A DNA stretch of 64,000 nt from a beta proteobacterium AAP51 (GCA_001295905.1 LJHT01000019.1:62001-126000), one strand, 5' to 3'; positions 9,142 through 17,770 are shown, numbered from the stretch's first letter. Made by a program: numbers and translations. Notes: generated from the letters alone by a model not told the origin.

Positions 9142-9944
9142 GTCAGCCATCTTTTGCGGCGCTTGTAGCTCTTGGCATCTCTGAAGCTCTTGCGGTCGCC
9201 GCCACCCATGCCGAGGTAGAACTCCTTCACGTCCTCGTTCTCGCGCAGGTCTTTCGCGGCGCCTTCCATCACGATGCGGCCGCTTTCCAGGATGTAGCCA
9301 TGGTCGGCATAGCGCAGCGCCATGTGGGTGTTCTGCTCGGCCAGCAGAAAGGTGACCTTCTCGCGCTGGTTCAGGTCTTTCACGATCTCGAAGACCTCTT
9401 CCACGATCTGCGGCGCCAGGCCCATGCTGGGCTCGTCGAGCAGCACCATCTTCGGGTTGGCCATCAGCGCGCGGCCGATGGCGCACATCTGCTGCTCGCC
9501 GCCGCTGGTGTAGGCCGCCTGGCTGCTGCGCCGCGTCTTCAGCCGCGGGAAGTAGTTGTAGACCTTCTCCAGCGTGGCGTTGATGGCCGCCTTGCCATCT
9601 TTGCGCGTGTAGGCCCCGGTCATCAGGTTGTCTTCGATGCTCAGGTGCGCGAAGCAGTGCCGGCCTTCCATCACCTGGATGACGCCGCGCTCGACCATGT
9701 CGCTGGTGCTCAGCTTCTCGATGCGCTCGCCGCGCAGTTCGATGCTGCCCTTGGTGACCTCGCCCCGCTCGCCCGCCAGCAGGTTGCTCACGGCGCGCAG
9801 CGTGGTGGTCTTGCCGGCGCCGTTGCCGCCCAGCAAGGCCACCACCCCGCCCTCGGGCACCTGCAGGCTCACGCCCTTCAGCACCAGGATGACGTGGTTG
9901 TAGATGACCTCGATGCCATTCACGTTGAGCAGGATCGCACTCAT
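9138..9944 (-). CDS. livF: Branched-chain-type ABC transporter ATP-binding protein LivF
   Basis: One of the two ATPases of a hydrophobic amino acid transporter (HAAT) family importer, 268 residues. Walker A is GGNGAGKTT (about residue 39), the signature reads SGGEQQMCAIGRALM, Walker B is MVLLDEPSMGLAP, and the switch histidine lies in LLAEQNTHMAL, where the usual H-loop residue region is conserved. The C-terminal extension after FYLGMGGGD is longer than in E. coli LivF. Separated from the binding-protein gene by a palindromic repeat element; its stop overlaps the next small gene. Confidence 0.92.
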   Translation of the reverse strand: MSAILLNVNGIEVIYNHVILVLKGVSLQVPEGGVVALLGGNGAGKTTTLRAVSNLLAGERGEVTKGSIELRGERIEKLSTSDMVERGVIQVMEGRHCFAHLSIEDNLMTGAYTRKDGKAAINATLEKVYNYFPRLKTRRSSQAAYTSGGEQQMCAIGRALMANPKMVLLDEPSMGLAPQIVEEVFEIVKDLNQREKVTFLLAEQNTHMALRYADHGYILESGRIVMEGAAKDLRENEDVKEFYLGMGGGDRKSFRDAKSYKRRKRWLT

Positions 9945-9968
9945 GACGGGTCACGCCTCCGGACGCAC

Positions 9969-10060
9969 GATCAAGCTTCCCGCCGCGGAACCGGCTTTGC
10001 CGGGCCGCTGGCGGACGGCCCCCTCGGGGGGCAGCGAGCGTGAGCGAGCTTGGGGGCTCA
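9969..10060. repeat. Palindromic intergenic repeat, copy A
   Basis: A GC-rich element between the binding-protein gene and livF. Its first 63 bases (9969-10031) are identical to 58082-58144. It can form two hairpins, CCGGC-TTT-GCCGG and CCCCC-TC-GGGGG, followed by a GCGAGCGTGAGCGAGC inverted stretch. The binding-protein stop codon sits at its edge (10058-10060). The layout resembles REP-type elements. Confidence 0.85.
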
Positions 10061-11386
10061 CGACTGGCAGTCGGCCGGGGCGCGGCGGGTGAGCTTCTTC
10101 TCGGCGGCGTACTTCTCGGCCGAGGCCCTCACCATGGGCTTGATGATCTGCTCGTCGGCCTGCAGCCAGTCAGAGGCCCAGGTGAACTTCGTGCCATCCC
10201 AGGTGTGCACACGCGCCCAGGCGCTGCCCATGTGGTCGAAGCAGCTGGTGGAAACCGGCCGCATCACGCCCTTGAAGCCCAGCGTATCCAGCTTGGCCTG
10301 CGTGAGGTTCAGGTTCTCGTAGCCCCAGCGGGCCTGCTCGCCCGTCATCACCTTGCCCTTGCCGAAGCGCTCTTGCGCCGCGCGCACGCCTTCGACGGCC
10401 AGCATCGCGCCCACCACGCCGCGCATGTAGAGCACCTGGCCCACTTCGTCCTTCGGCCCCGTGCCCTGGCCCTTGGCGTGCACCTTGTCCAGAATCTCCT
10501 TCACCACGGCGGCCTGCGGCTCGGCACCGTGCTGCATCATCACCGCGCTGTAGCCCTTGGCGGCGGCGCCCACGTCCTTCAGGTCGGGCTCGGCGCCGCT
10601 CCACCAGGTGCCGAACATTTTCTCGCGCGGGTAGCCGGTGGCCACGGCTTCCTTCAGCGCGGTGGCCGTCATCACGCCCCAGGTCTGCATCACCACGAAG
10701 TCAGGCCGCTGCTGGCGGATCTGCAGCCACACCGCCTTCTGCTCCACGCCCGGCGCCGGCACCGGCAGCAGCTGGACCTCGAAGCCGTGCATCTTCTGCC
10801 GCTCTTGAATGATGGGCAGCAGCTCCTTGCCGAAGGGGCTGTCGTGGTAGACCACGGCGATCTTCTTGCCCTTGAGCTTGTCCCAGCCGCCTTCCTTCTT
10901 GGCGATGTGCTGCAGCACGGTGTCGCCGGCCACCCAGTAATGGCCGATGAGCGGGAAGTTCCACTTGAAGACGCCGCCGTCCTGGCTGTCGCTGCGGCCA
11001 TAGCCCGAGGTGATCATCGGGATCTTGTCGTTCGGCACCTTCTCGGTCAGCGCGAAGGTGATGCCGGTGGACAGTGGCTGGAACACCGTGGCCCCGCCGT
11101 GCTTGCCCTTCAGGCGCTCATAGCACTCCACGCCGCGGTCGGTGGCGTAGGCCGTCTCGCACTCTTCCACCAGCGTCTGCACGCCGTTGATGCCGCCGCG
11201 CGCGTTCACGAGCTTCATGTAGTCGGCATAGCCATTCGCAAACGGCGTGGCATTGGGCGCCACGGGGCCGGTGCGCCCGGTGAGGCTGGGGAAGAACTGC
11301 ACCTTGGCCTGCGCGAGCGCGGCCGTGGCGGTGAACAGGCTGCCGGCGGCCAGGGTGGCGGCCAGGGCCAGGGTGCTGAGTTTCAT
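10058..11386 (-). CDS. Periplasmic substrate-binding protein of the liv-like ABC transporter
   Basis: Type-I periplasmic binding protein of the LivK/Peripla_BP_6 kind, 442 residues from the ATG at 11386, which has GGAGA just upstream. The signal peptide ends TATAALAQ. The mature part begins KVQFFPSLTGRTGPVAPNATP and includes GINGVQTLVEECETAY and YHDSPFGKELLP, typical of the fold. At about 420 mature residues it is larger than LivK and resembles the subgroup found beside acyl-CoA ligases in betaproteobacteria. The ligand is probably not an amino acid in this setting, but this is inference. Confidence 0.88.
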   Translation of the reverse strand: MKLSTLALAATLAAGSLFTATAALAQAKVQFFPSLTGRTGPVAPNATPFANGYADYMKLVNARGGINGVQTLVEECETAYATDRGVECYERLKGKHGGATVFQPLSTGITFALTEKVPNDKIPMITSGYGRSDSQDGGVFKWNFPLIGHYWVAGDTVLQHIAKKEGGWDKLKGKKIAVVYHDSPFGKELLPIIQERQKMHGFEVQLLPVPAPGVEQKAVWLQIRQQRPDFVVMQTWGVMTATALKEAVATGYPREKMFGTWWSGAEPDLKDVGAAAKGYSAVMMQHGAEPQAAVVKEILDKVHAKGQGTGPKDEVGQVLYMRGVVGAMLAVEGVRAAQERFGKGKVMTGEQARWGYENLNLTQAKLDTLGFKGVMRPVSTSCFDHMGSAWARVHTWDGTKFTWASDWLQADEQIIKPMVRASAEKYAAEKKLTRRAPADCQS

Positions 11387-11417
11387 GGTTTGTCTCCGAA
11401 AGTTCGTGGGCACGGGT

Positions 11418-12494
11418 TCAATGGGGGAAGGGCCACAGCCGCATCTTTTCCTTGGCGGTGGACCAGAGTCGCGCCAGGCCGTGCGGTTCTTTGATGAGGA
11501 AGAAAACGATCAGCGCGCCGAAGATCATCAGCTCGCTGTGCGCCACCGCGGCGGTGCTGATCTCGACGCCCACCAGGTCGCCCAGGGCGGGCAGCGCGCG
11601 GTTCAGGAAGATGGGGAGGACGACGATGAAGGCCGCGCCGAAGAAGGCGCCCATGATCGAACCCAGCCCGCCGATGATGATCATGAACAGCAGCTGGAAG
11701 CTGCGGTCGATGCTGAAGGCCGCCGGCTCCCACGACCCGAGGTGCACGAAGCCCCACAAACCGCCGGCCACGCCGACGATGAAGCTGCTCACCGCAAAGG
11801 CCGTGAGCTTGGCGTAGACCGGGCGGATGCCGATGACGGCGGCGGCCACGTCCATGTCGCGGATGGCCATCCACTCGCGGCCGATGTGCCCGCGCACCAG
11901 GTTCTTGGCCAGCCAGGCGAACAGCACCACGATGCCCAGGCAGAACAGGTACTTCTCGTGCGGCGTGTTGATCGAGATGCCGAAGAAGGAGAGGTTCGAG
12001 ACGCTCACCGAGCCCGAGGGTGAGTTGTTCGTGAACCAGCTGATGCGCAGGAAGGCCCAGTCGACGAAGAACTGCGCCGCCAGCGTGGCCACGGCCAGGT
12101 ACAGGCCCTTGATGCGCAGCGACGGGATGCCGAAGAACACGCCCACCACCGTGGCGCACAGGCCGCCGAGCAGGAGCGCCACGATGAGCGGCATGCCTTC
12201 GATGCGCACGAAGAAGTTGTAGGCCGCGTAGGCGCCCACCGCCATGAAGGCGCCGGTGCCCAGGCTGATCTGCCCGCAGTAGCCCACCAGGATGTTCAGG
12301 CCCAGGGCGGCCAGCGCCAGGATGAGGAAGGGAATGAGGATGGCGCGGAAGAGGTACTCGTCGGCCAGCAGGGGCACGCCGATCACCGCAAACAGCAGCA
12401 GGCCGATGATGGCCACGCGGTCTTGCGTGATGGGAAAGACCTGCTGGTCGGCCCGGTACGAGGTCTTGAATTGGCCGTTTTCGCGGTAAATCAT
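11418..12494 (-). CDS. livM: Branched-chain-type ABC transporter permease LivM
   Basis: Inner-membrane permease with about ten transmembrane segments, 358 residues. The family region GLNILVGYCGQISLGTGAFM is at about residues 60-85, and the ATPase-contacting EAA-like loop REWMAIRDMDVAAAVIGI at about 200-217. The N-terminal 30 residues (ENGQFKTSYRADQQVFP) are hydrophilic, as in the subgroup associated with CoA ligases. The gap to livH holds a palindromic repeat; the gap to the downstream binding-protein gene is 31 bases. Confidence 0.93.
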   Translation of the reverse strand: MIYRENGQFKTSYRADQQVFPITQDRVAIIGLLLFAVIGVPLLADEYLFRAILIPFLILALAALGLNILVGYCGQISLGTGAFMAVGAYAAYNFFVRIEGMPLIVALLLGGLCATVVGVFFGIPSLRIKGLYLAVATLAAQFFVDWAFLRISWFTNNSPSGSVSVSNLSFFGISINTPHEKYLFCLGIVVLFAWLAKNLVRGHIGREWMAIRDMDVAAAVIGIRPVYAKLTAFAVSSFIVGVAGGLWGFVHLGSWEPAAFSIDRSFQLLFMIIIGGLGSIMGAFFGAAFIVVLPIFLNRALPALGDLVGVEISTAAVAHSELMIFGALIVFFLIKEPHGLARLWSTAKEKMRLWPFPH

Positions 12495-12572
12495 GCCCCC
12501 AGGCTCCCTCCGGTCGCCACCCCCCGAGGGGGCTCATGCAGCGGCCCGGCGAAGCCGGTTCCGCGCATGGCG
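12494..12572. repeat. Palindromic intergenic repeat, copy C (diverged, inverted)
   Basis: Between livH and livM. Read on the plus strand it resembles the reverse complement of copies A and B: CCCCCAGGCT, CGCCACCCCCCGAGGGGG, then GCGGCCCGGCGAAGCCGGTTCCGCG, with substitutions between these blocks. Both hairpins are kept. Its orientation is opposite to copy A within the same operon. Confidence 0.75.
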
Positions 12573-12591
12573 CTTGGTTGAATGCGCTCGC

Positions 12592-13521
12592 TCATACGCG
12601 GTCGATGATCTTTTCGCCGAAGAGGCCCTGCGGGCGCACCAGCAGCACGAACAACACCAGCACGTAGCCGAACCAGATCTCGATGCCGCCGCCCAAAGTG
12701 GGCCCGAGATAGACCTCGCTGACCTTCTCACCCACGCCGATGATCAGCCCGCCGATGATGGCGCCCGGCACGCTGGTGAGGCCGCCCAGGATGACCACCG
12801 GCAGCGCCTTCAGCGCCACCAGGCTCAGCGAGAACTGCACGCCCAGCTTGCTCCCCCAGATGACGCCGGCCACCAGCGCCGCGAAGCCCGCCACGCTCCA
12901 CACGATGACCCAGATGCGGTTCAGCGGAATGCCGATGCTCTGCGCGGCCTGGTGGTCGTCGGCCACCGCGCGCAGCGCACGGCCGGTGCTGGTGTACTGG
13001 AAGAAGAGGCTCAGGCCCACCACCAGCGCCGCGGCAATGCCGGCGGCGTAGAGGTCTTCCTTGTTGACGAGGATGCCGCCCTCGAACACATCCTGCAGCA
13101 GGAACATCGGGTCCTTCGGCAGGCCGACGTCGATCTTGTAGATGGCGCTGCCGAAGAGCGTCTGCCCGAAGCCATCCAGGAAATACGCGATGCCCAGCGT
13201 GGCCATCAGCAGCGTGATGCCTTCCTGGTTCACCAGCTTGCTCAGCACCAGGCGTTCAATCAGCCAGGCCACCGCCACCATCAACACCATGGCGCCGGCG
13301 AAGGCCACCAGGTTGGCGAGCAGCTTGCTGTCGAAGCCCAGCAGCGCCGGGAACCATTCCGAGAAGCGTGCCATTGCCAGCGCCGCGAACAGCACCATCG
13401 CGCCCTGTGCGAAGTTGAACACGCCGCTGGCCTTGAAGATGAGCACGAAGCCCAGGGCCACCAGCGAATAGAGCATGCCGCTCATCAGGCCGCCGATCAC
13501 CGTTTCGATGAAGAAGCCCAT
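12592..13521 (-). CDS. livH: Branched-chain-type ABC transporter permease LivH
   Basis: Second permease subunit, 309 residues, with about eight transmembrane segments. Family features: ALGFVLIFKASGVFNFAQGAM near the N-terminus and the ATPase-coupling loop RAVADDHQAAQSIGIPLNRI at about residues 182-200. The start ATG shares its A with the livG stop (TGATG), so translation is probably coupled. The C-terminus ends RPQGLFGEKIIDRV, also usual for LivH. Confidence 0.94.
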   Translation of the reverse strand: MGFFIETVIGGLMSGMLYSLVALGFVLIFKASGVFNFAQGAMVLFAALAMARFSEWFPALLGFDSKLLANLVAFAGAMVLMVAVAWLIERLVLSKLVNQEGITLLMATLGIAYFLDGFGQTLFGSAIYKIDVGLPKDPMFLLQDVFEGGILVNKEDLYAAGIAAALVVGLSLFFQYTSTGRALRAVADDHQAAQSIGIPLNRIWVIVWSVAGFAALVAGVIWGSKLGVQFSLSLVALKALPVVILGGLTSVPGAIIGGLIIGVGEKVSEVYLGPTLGGGIEIWFGYVLVLFVLLVRPQGLFGEKIIDRV

Positions 13522-14315
13522 CAGTGTGAGGTTCCGAGGTAAGCGCTGATGACGTCCGGGTTGGCGCGCACCTCGTCGGGCGTGCCGTCACCGATCTTCT
13601 TGCCGTAGTCGAGCACGACCACGCGGTCGCTGATGTCCATCACCACGCCCATGTCGTGCTCGATCAGCACGATGGTGGTGCCGTACTCGTCGTTGACGTC
13701 GAGGATGAAGCGGCTCATGTCCTGCTTCTCTTCCACGTTCATGCCGGCCATGGGTTCGTCCAGCAGCAGCACCTGCGGCTCCATCGCCAGCGCGCGGCCC
13801 AGGTCCACGCGCTTCTGCAGGCCGTAGGGCAGGCGGCCCACGGGCGTCTTGCGGTAGGCCTGGATCTCGAGGAAATCGATGATCTTCTCGACGAACTCGC
13901 GGTGTTCGCTCTCCTCGCGCTCGGCCGCACCGAAGCGGATGGCTTGCTGGAAGAGGTTGCTCTTCATCTTCAGGTTGCGGCCCGACATGATGTTGTCGAG
14001 CACGCTCATGCCCTTGAAGAGCGCCAGGTTCTGGAAGGTGCGGGCCACGCCCATCTCCGCCACCTGGCGGCTGTTCATGTGGCTGAACTTGCGGCCGCGG
14101 AAGGTGATGCTGCCTTCCTGCGGCGAGTACACGCCGTTGATGCAGTTCAGCATGCTGCTCTTGCCGGCGCCGTTGGGGCCGATGATGGCGCGCACCTCGT
14201 GCTCACGCACATCGAAGCTGATGTCGGTGAGCGCCTTCACGCCGCCGAAGCGCAGGCTGATGCCCTGCACGTCGAGGATGACTTCGCCGATGCGGCGGGC
14301 GGTTGCCGATGGCAT
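13521..14315 (-). CDS. livG: Branched-chain-type ABC transporter ATP-binding protein LivG
   Basis: ATPase subunit, 264 residues from the ATG at 14315. That start overlaps the upstream ligase stop as TGATG; an in-frame reading further upstream only shadows the ligase. Walker A is GPNGAGKSS (about residue 44), the Q-loop region is ARTFQNLALF, the signature region is GRLPYGLQKRVDLGRAL (the LSGGQ position reads LPYGLQ, as in many LivG), Walker B is VLLLDEPMAGM, and the H-loop is IEHDMGVVM. It also has the long helical insertion seen in LivG between Q-loop and signature. Confidence 0.94.
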   Translation of the reverse strand: MPSATARRIGEVILDVQGISLRFGGVKALTDISFDVREHEVRAIIGPNGAGKSSMLNCINGVYSPQEGSITFRGRKFSHMNSRQVAEMGVARTFQNLALFKGMSVLDNIMSGRNLKMKSNLFQQAIRFGAAEREESEHREFVEKIIDFLEIQAYRKTPVGRLPYGLQKRVDLGRALAMEPQVLLLDEPMAGMNVEEKQDMSRFILDVNDEYGTTIVLIEHDMGVVMDISDRVVVLDYGKKIGDGTPDEVRANPDVISAYLGTSH

Positions 14316-16330
14316 CAGGCCGCCCTCCCCAACACGGCCGCGGCCGGAAATGTCTGCGCATCGACGATGGGCAGCGTGGCGCTCACCTTGCCAGTGCGGC
14401 CGTCTTCGAACTTCACGGCGGTCTCGATGAACTGCTCGGCCTTGCCGGCATAGAGCGCGTCCACCAGCGGCTGGTACTTCTCGCCGATGTAGCCGCGCCG
14501 CACCTTGCGCGTGCGGGTGAGTTCGCCGTCGTCGGCATCCAGCTCCTTGTGCAGCACCAGGAAGCGGCTGATCTGGCTGCCCGCCAGCAGCGCATCGGCT
14601 GCCAGGTCGGCGTTCACCTTCTCCACGCAGTCTTTCACCAGCGCCAGCACCTCCTTCTTGGCCGCGAGGTCGGTGTAGCCGGCGTAGGGCAGGTTGCGGC
14701 GCTCGGCCCAGTTGCCCACGGCTTCGAAGTCGATGTTGACGAAGGCGCACACCTTGTCGCGCCGGTCGCCGAAGGCCACGGCTTCCTTGATGAAGGGGAA
14801 GAACTTCAGCTTGTTCTCGACGTACTTGGGTGCGAAAAGCGCGCCGCTGCCTTCCGTGCCGTCTGCCCCTGGTGGCAGCAGGCGGCCCACGTCCTTGGCG
14901 CGGTCGATGATCTTCAGGTGGCCGCTGGCGTCCAGGAAGCCGGCGTCGCCGGTGTGGTACCAGCCGTCGGCCGTCAGCACCTCGGCGGTGGCCTTTTCGT
15001 TCTTGTAGTAGCCCTTGAGCAGGCCCGGGCTGCGCACCAGGATTTCGCCGTTGTCGGCCACCTTGATTTCCACGCCTTCGATGGGCACGCCCACGGTGTC
15101 GGCCTTCACTTCATGGTCGGGCTGCAGGCAGACGAACACCGCGGTCTCGGTCGACCCGTACAACTGCTTCAGGTTGATGCCGATGCTGCGGTAGAAGGTG
15201 AAGAGGTCGGGCCCGATGGCCTCGCCGGCCGTGTAGGCCACGCGCACGCGGGAAAAGCCCAGCGTGTTGCGCAGCGGGCCGTAGACGCAGAGGTTGCCCA
15301 GCGCATAGAGCACGGTGTCGGTCAGGCCGAGCGGCTTGCCGTCCATCTTGGCGGGGCCGACGCGGCGTGCCACGTCCATGAAGCTGTGGAAGAGCCAGCG
15401 CTTGAAGCGGCCGGCATCTTCCATGCGGATCATCACGCTGGTGAGCAGGCCTTCGAAGATGCGCGGCGGCGCGAAGTAGTAGGTGGGCCCGATCTCCTTC
15501 AGGTCGATCATCACCGTGGCCGAACTCTCCGGGCAGTTCACCACGTAGCCGCAGGCCAGCCACTGCGCATAACTGAAGATGTTCTGGCCTATCCAGGCCA
15601 GCGGCATGTAGGCCAGCACTTCTTCCTGCGGCGTGAGCTTGTCGAAACGCTGGCCGGCGGTGGCGCGGTCTAGCAAGGTGGCGTGGCTGTGCACCACGCC
15701 TTTCGGGTGGCCGGTGGTGCCGCTGGTGAAGAACATGGCCGCCACGTCGTCGGGCTGGCACTGCGCCACCTCGTCTTCGAAGAGGCGGGCGTTGGCGGTG
15801 TCGTGTGCCTGGCCGGTGGCCACCAGCGCGTCCAGGCTGTCGAGCCCGGGCTCGGCGTAGTTGCGCAGGCCGCGCGGGTCGTCGAACCAGATGCGCTGCA
15901 GGCCCGGGCACTGCGCCCGCAGTTCCAGCATCTTGTCGACCTGTTCCTGGTCTTCGACGATGGCGCAGGCCACCTCGGCGTTCTGGATGGGGAAGGCGTA
16001 CTCGGCCGCAGCGGCATCCTGGTACAGCGGCACCGGCACGGCGCCCAGGCTCTGCGCAGCCAGCATGGCGGCATAGAGGCGCGGGCGGTTCTCGCCCACG
16101 ATGACGAGGTGGTCGCCACGCTTCACGCCGGCGTGCGCCAGGCCGCAGGCCAGGCGGCGCACCAGCAAGGCCAGGTCGGTCCAGGTGGTGGTCTGCCAGA
16201 TGCCGTAGACCTTCTCGCGCAGGGCAGGCGCCTGCGGGCGCTGCTGCGCGTGGTCCAACATGAGACGGGGAAACGTCTTCTGCACGGTGTGCTGCACGGC
16301 GAGGGGGCCTCCTGCTGCCTTGCGCCGCAT
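14315..16330 (-). CDS. Long-chain-type acyl-CoA synthetase (AMP-dependent ligase)
   Basis: First gene of the operon, 671 residues from the ATG at 16330. An upstream TTG (16372) would put the start codon inside the operator-like palindrome, so it is less likely. Adenylate-forming motifs are complete: FFTSGTTGHPKG phosphate loop, YGSTETAV, WYHTGDAGFLD and KIIDRAKDVG. The length and the LPPGADGTEGSGALFAPKYVENKLKF segment match FadD15-like long-chain ligases rather than acetyl-CoA synthetase. It activates a carboxylic acid to its CoA thioester. Being co-translated with a complete ABC importer suggests that it acts on the imported compound. Confidence 0.88.
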   Translation of the reverse strand: MRRKAAGGPLAVQHTVQKTFPRLMLDHAQQRPQAPALREKVYGIWQTTTWTDLALLVRRLACGLAHAGVKRGDHLVIVGENRPRLYAAMLAAQSLGAVPVPLYQDAAAAEYAFPIQNAEVACAIVEDQEQVDKMLELRAQCPGLQRIWFDDPRGLRNYAEPGLDSLDALVATGQAHDTANARLFEDEVAQCQPDDVAAMFFTSGTTGHPKGVVHSHATLLDRATAGQRFDKLTPQEEVLAYMPLAWIGQNIFSYAQWLACGYVVNCPESSATVMIDLKEIGPTYYFAPPRIFEGLLTSVMIRMEDAGRFKRWLFHSFMDVARRVGPAKMDGKPLGLTDTVLYALGNLCVYGPLRNTLGFSRVRVAYTAGEAIGPDLFTFYRSIGINLKQLYGSTETAVFVCLQPDHEVKADTVGVPIEGVEIKVADNGEILVRSPGLLKGYYKNEKATAEVLTADGWYHTGDAGFLDASGHLKIIDRAKDVGRLLPPGADGTEGSGALFAPKYVENKLKFFPFIKEAVAFGDRRDKVCAFVNIDFEAVGNWAERRNLPYAGYTDLAAKKEVLALVKDCVEKVNADLAADALLAGSQISRFLVLHKELDADDGELTRTRKVRRGYIGEKYQPLVDALYAGKAEQFIETAVKFEDGRTGKVSATLPIVDAQTFPAAAVLGRAA

Positions 16331-16354
16331 TCTGGGCAAGACTTTGACGCCGTG

Positions 16355-16372
16355 TTGTCGTTGTGACGACAA
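16355..16372. promoter_or_regulatory. Operator-like palindrome for the Crp/Fnr regulator
   Basis: TTGTCGTTGTGACGACAA is a perfect seven-base inverted repeat around four bases. It can also be read as TGTCG-N6-CGACA, the geometry of Crp/Fnr sites (TGTGA-N6-TCACA). It lies between the divergent ligase/liv operon and the Crp/Fnr-type gene, 24 bases before the ligase ATG and 60 before the regulator ATG. Confidence 0.6.
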
Positions 16373-16432
16373 TTTGCGGGTTCGCCCTCACAGGCCTTTC
16401 CCGCAAGCGGCGCGGCCGCCTGCCGCACCGCC

Positions 16433-17182
16433 ATGGCCCAGCGCCCTTTGCCCCCCACGGCCCACGCCCACGCGGTGCGGCCTTCACGCTCGCGCGCGGC
16501 GCAACCCGAAGACCTGCAGCACATTCCCTGGCTGGTGACGCTGGACACCACCGAGCGCGCCCGCGTCGCGCGCGACCTGCGCCTGGTGCACGTGGCGGCC
16601 GGCGAACTGGTGTGCCGCATCGGCCGGCCCGTGACCTACTGGTTCGGGCTGGTCGACGGCCTGCTGAAGATGAGCAACGACTCGGCCGCGACCACGGGCC
16701 GCGCCAGCCCCATCACCTTCACCGGCGTGTCACCCGGCGGCTGGTTTGGCGAAGGCACGGTGCTGAAGGGCGAGGTCTACCGCTACAACATCCAGGCCCT
16801 GCGCCAGAGCGTGGTGGCCGGCATCAGCGCCGACACCTTCCACTGGCTGCTGGACCGCAGCATCGGCTTCAACCGCTTCGTGATGAACCAGCTGAACGAG
16901 CGCCTGGGCCAGTTCATCGCGGCGCGAGAGATCGACCGCCTCACCCACCCCGACGAGCGCGTGGCGCGCAACCTGGCCGCGCTGTTCCACCCTGTGCTCT
17001 ACCCCGGCGTGGGCGAGGTGCTGCGCATCACGCAGCAGGAACTGGGCTACCTGGTGGGCCTGAGCCGCCAGCGCGTGAACGAGGCGCTGGCGGCGCTGCA
17101 GGCGGCGGGGGTGATACGGGTGGAGTACGGGGGGGTGCGGGTGCTCAGCCTGGAGGGTTTGCGGGGGTATCGGACGGGGTGA
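16433..17182 (+). CDS. Crp/Fnr family transcriptional regulator
   Basis: A 249-residue regulator: an N-terminal cyclic-nucleotide-binding-type beta-roll (about residues 30-150, with GGWFGEGTVLKGE), a dimer helix (NRFVMNQLNERLGQFIAAREI), and a C-terminal winged helix (about 170-240) whose recognition helix is in LGYLVGLSRQRVNEAL. There are no FNR-type N-terminal cysteines, so it is not an oxygen-sensing Fe-S regulator; the effector is unknown. Divergent from the ligase/liv operon with a palindrome between, so it probably controls that operon and itself. Confidence 0.9.
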   Translation: MAQRPLPPTAHAHAVRPSRSRAAQPEDLQHIPWLVTLDTTERARVARDLRLVHVAAGELVCRIGRPVTYWFGLVDGLLKMSNDSAATTGRASPITFTGVSPGGWFGEGTVLKGEVYRYNIQALRQSVVAGISADTFHWLLDRSIGFNRFVMNQLNERLGQFIAAREIDRLTHPDERVARNLAALFHPVLYPGVGEVLRITQQELGYLVGLSRQRVNEALAALQAAGVIRVEYGGVRVLSLEGLRGYRTG

Positions 17183-17395
17183 GCCGGTTTCGCCCCCCCC
17201 CCTGCCCAGGTGCCTGTCCGGGACGCAACGAGCTTTCCCTGGTGTGCGGTGAATGCCTCCATGGCAGACATTTTCGTCTCCCAGATGGTGCTGCCGCAGA
17301 CCAGCCCCAGGCCTTATGTCGAATCCGCTGCATCGGGTCTGAAGAAGCGCCTTGTTCGTGCCGCCGATTCCGAACCGCTCAACAGGAACCCTCAC

Positions 17396-17722
17396 GTGAG
17401 TCAACGAAGAGACTTCATGGGCAGCGCCGTGCTCGCGACCGCCCTCAGCATGCTTCCCAAAGCCTCTTGGGGCGAGGAGGAAGTGCCCCCTCTCACCGAG
17501 AAGGAGGGCTCCAACCTCATGTATGTGGAAAACGCGACCAAGCACTTCCAGTACAAGCCGGGTCACGAATGCGGCGCTTGCAGAAGCTACCGCAAGCCAG
17601 GCGAGCCCCGCGGCCCGTGCGATACCGTCGCGACGGTCGTGAAGCCGCGCGACAAGACCGGGCGTCCACAGCCCCGGACGGTTTCTGCCAAAGGGCTGTG
17701 TCTGTGGTTCAAGAAGGTCTAG
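17396..17722 (+). CDS. High-potential iron-sulfur protein (HiPIP), Tat-exported
   Basis: Small periplasmic electron carrier with a [4Fe-4S] cluster. The GTG at 17396 is chosen (AGGA eight bases upstream); it opens with SQRRDFMG, a twin-arginine signal, followed by a hydrophobic stretch, giving 108 residues. Four cysteines at HECGAC, GPC and GLC follow HiPIP spacing (C-x2-C, then two more), with the aromatic tail LWFKK. A longer frame from 17210 would add 62 residues before the signal and is unlikely. The insert before the last cysteine (KPRDKTGRPQPRT) is longer than in classical HiPIPs. The surrounding 2 kb seems less GC-rich than the rest of the window. Confidence 0.8.
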   Translation: MSQRRDFMGSAVLATALSMLPKASWGEEEVPPLTEKEGSNLMYVENATKHFQYKPGHECGACRSYRKPGEPRGPCDTVATVVKPRDKTGRPQPRTVSAKGLCLWFKKV

Positions 17723-17737
17723 TTAAGCGCTGCGAGC

Positions 17738-17770
17738 CGCCGCACGGTGTGCAGATCTGGCCGTGCGGCG
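17738..17770. terminator. Hairpin after the HiPIP gene
   Basis: A perfect ten-base stem CGCCGCACGG/CCGTGCGGCG with a 13-base loop lies 15 bases after the HiPIP stop. There is no T tract, but it is placed as expected for a terminator. The rest of the gap to 17932 shows nothing recognisable. Confidence 0.5.

Noticed and set aside
17210-17395. 62-residue N-terminal extension of the HiPIP
   Set aside because: It would place the twin-arginine signal in the interior; the GTG at 17396 has a suitable ribosome site.
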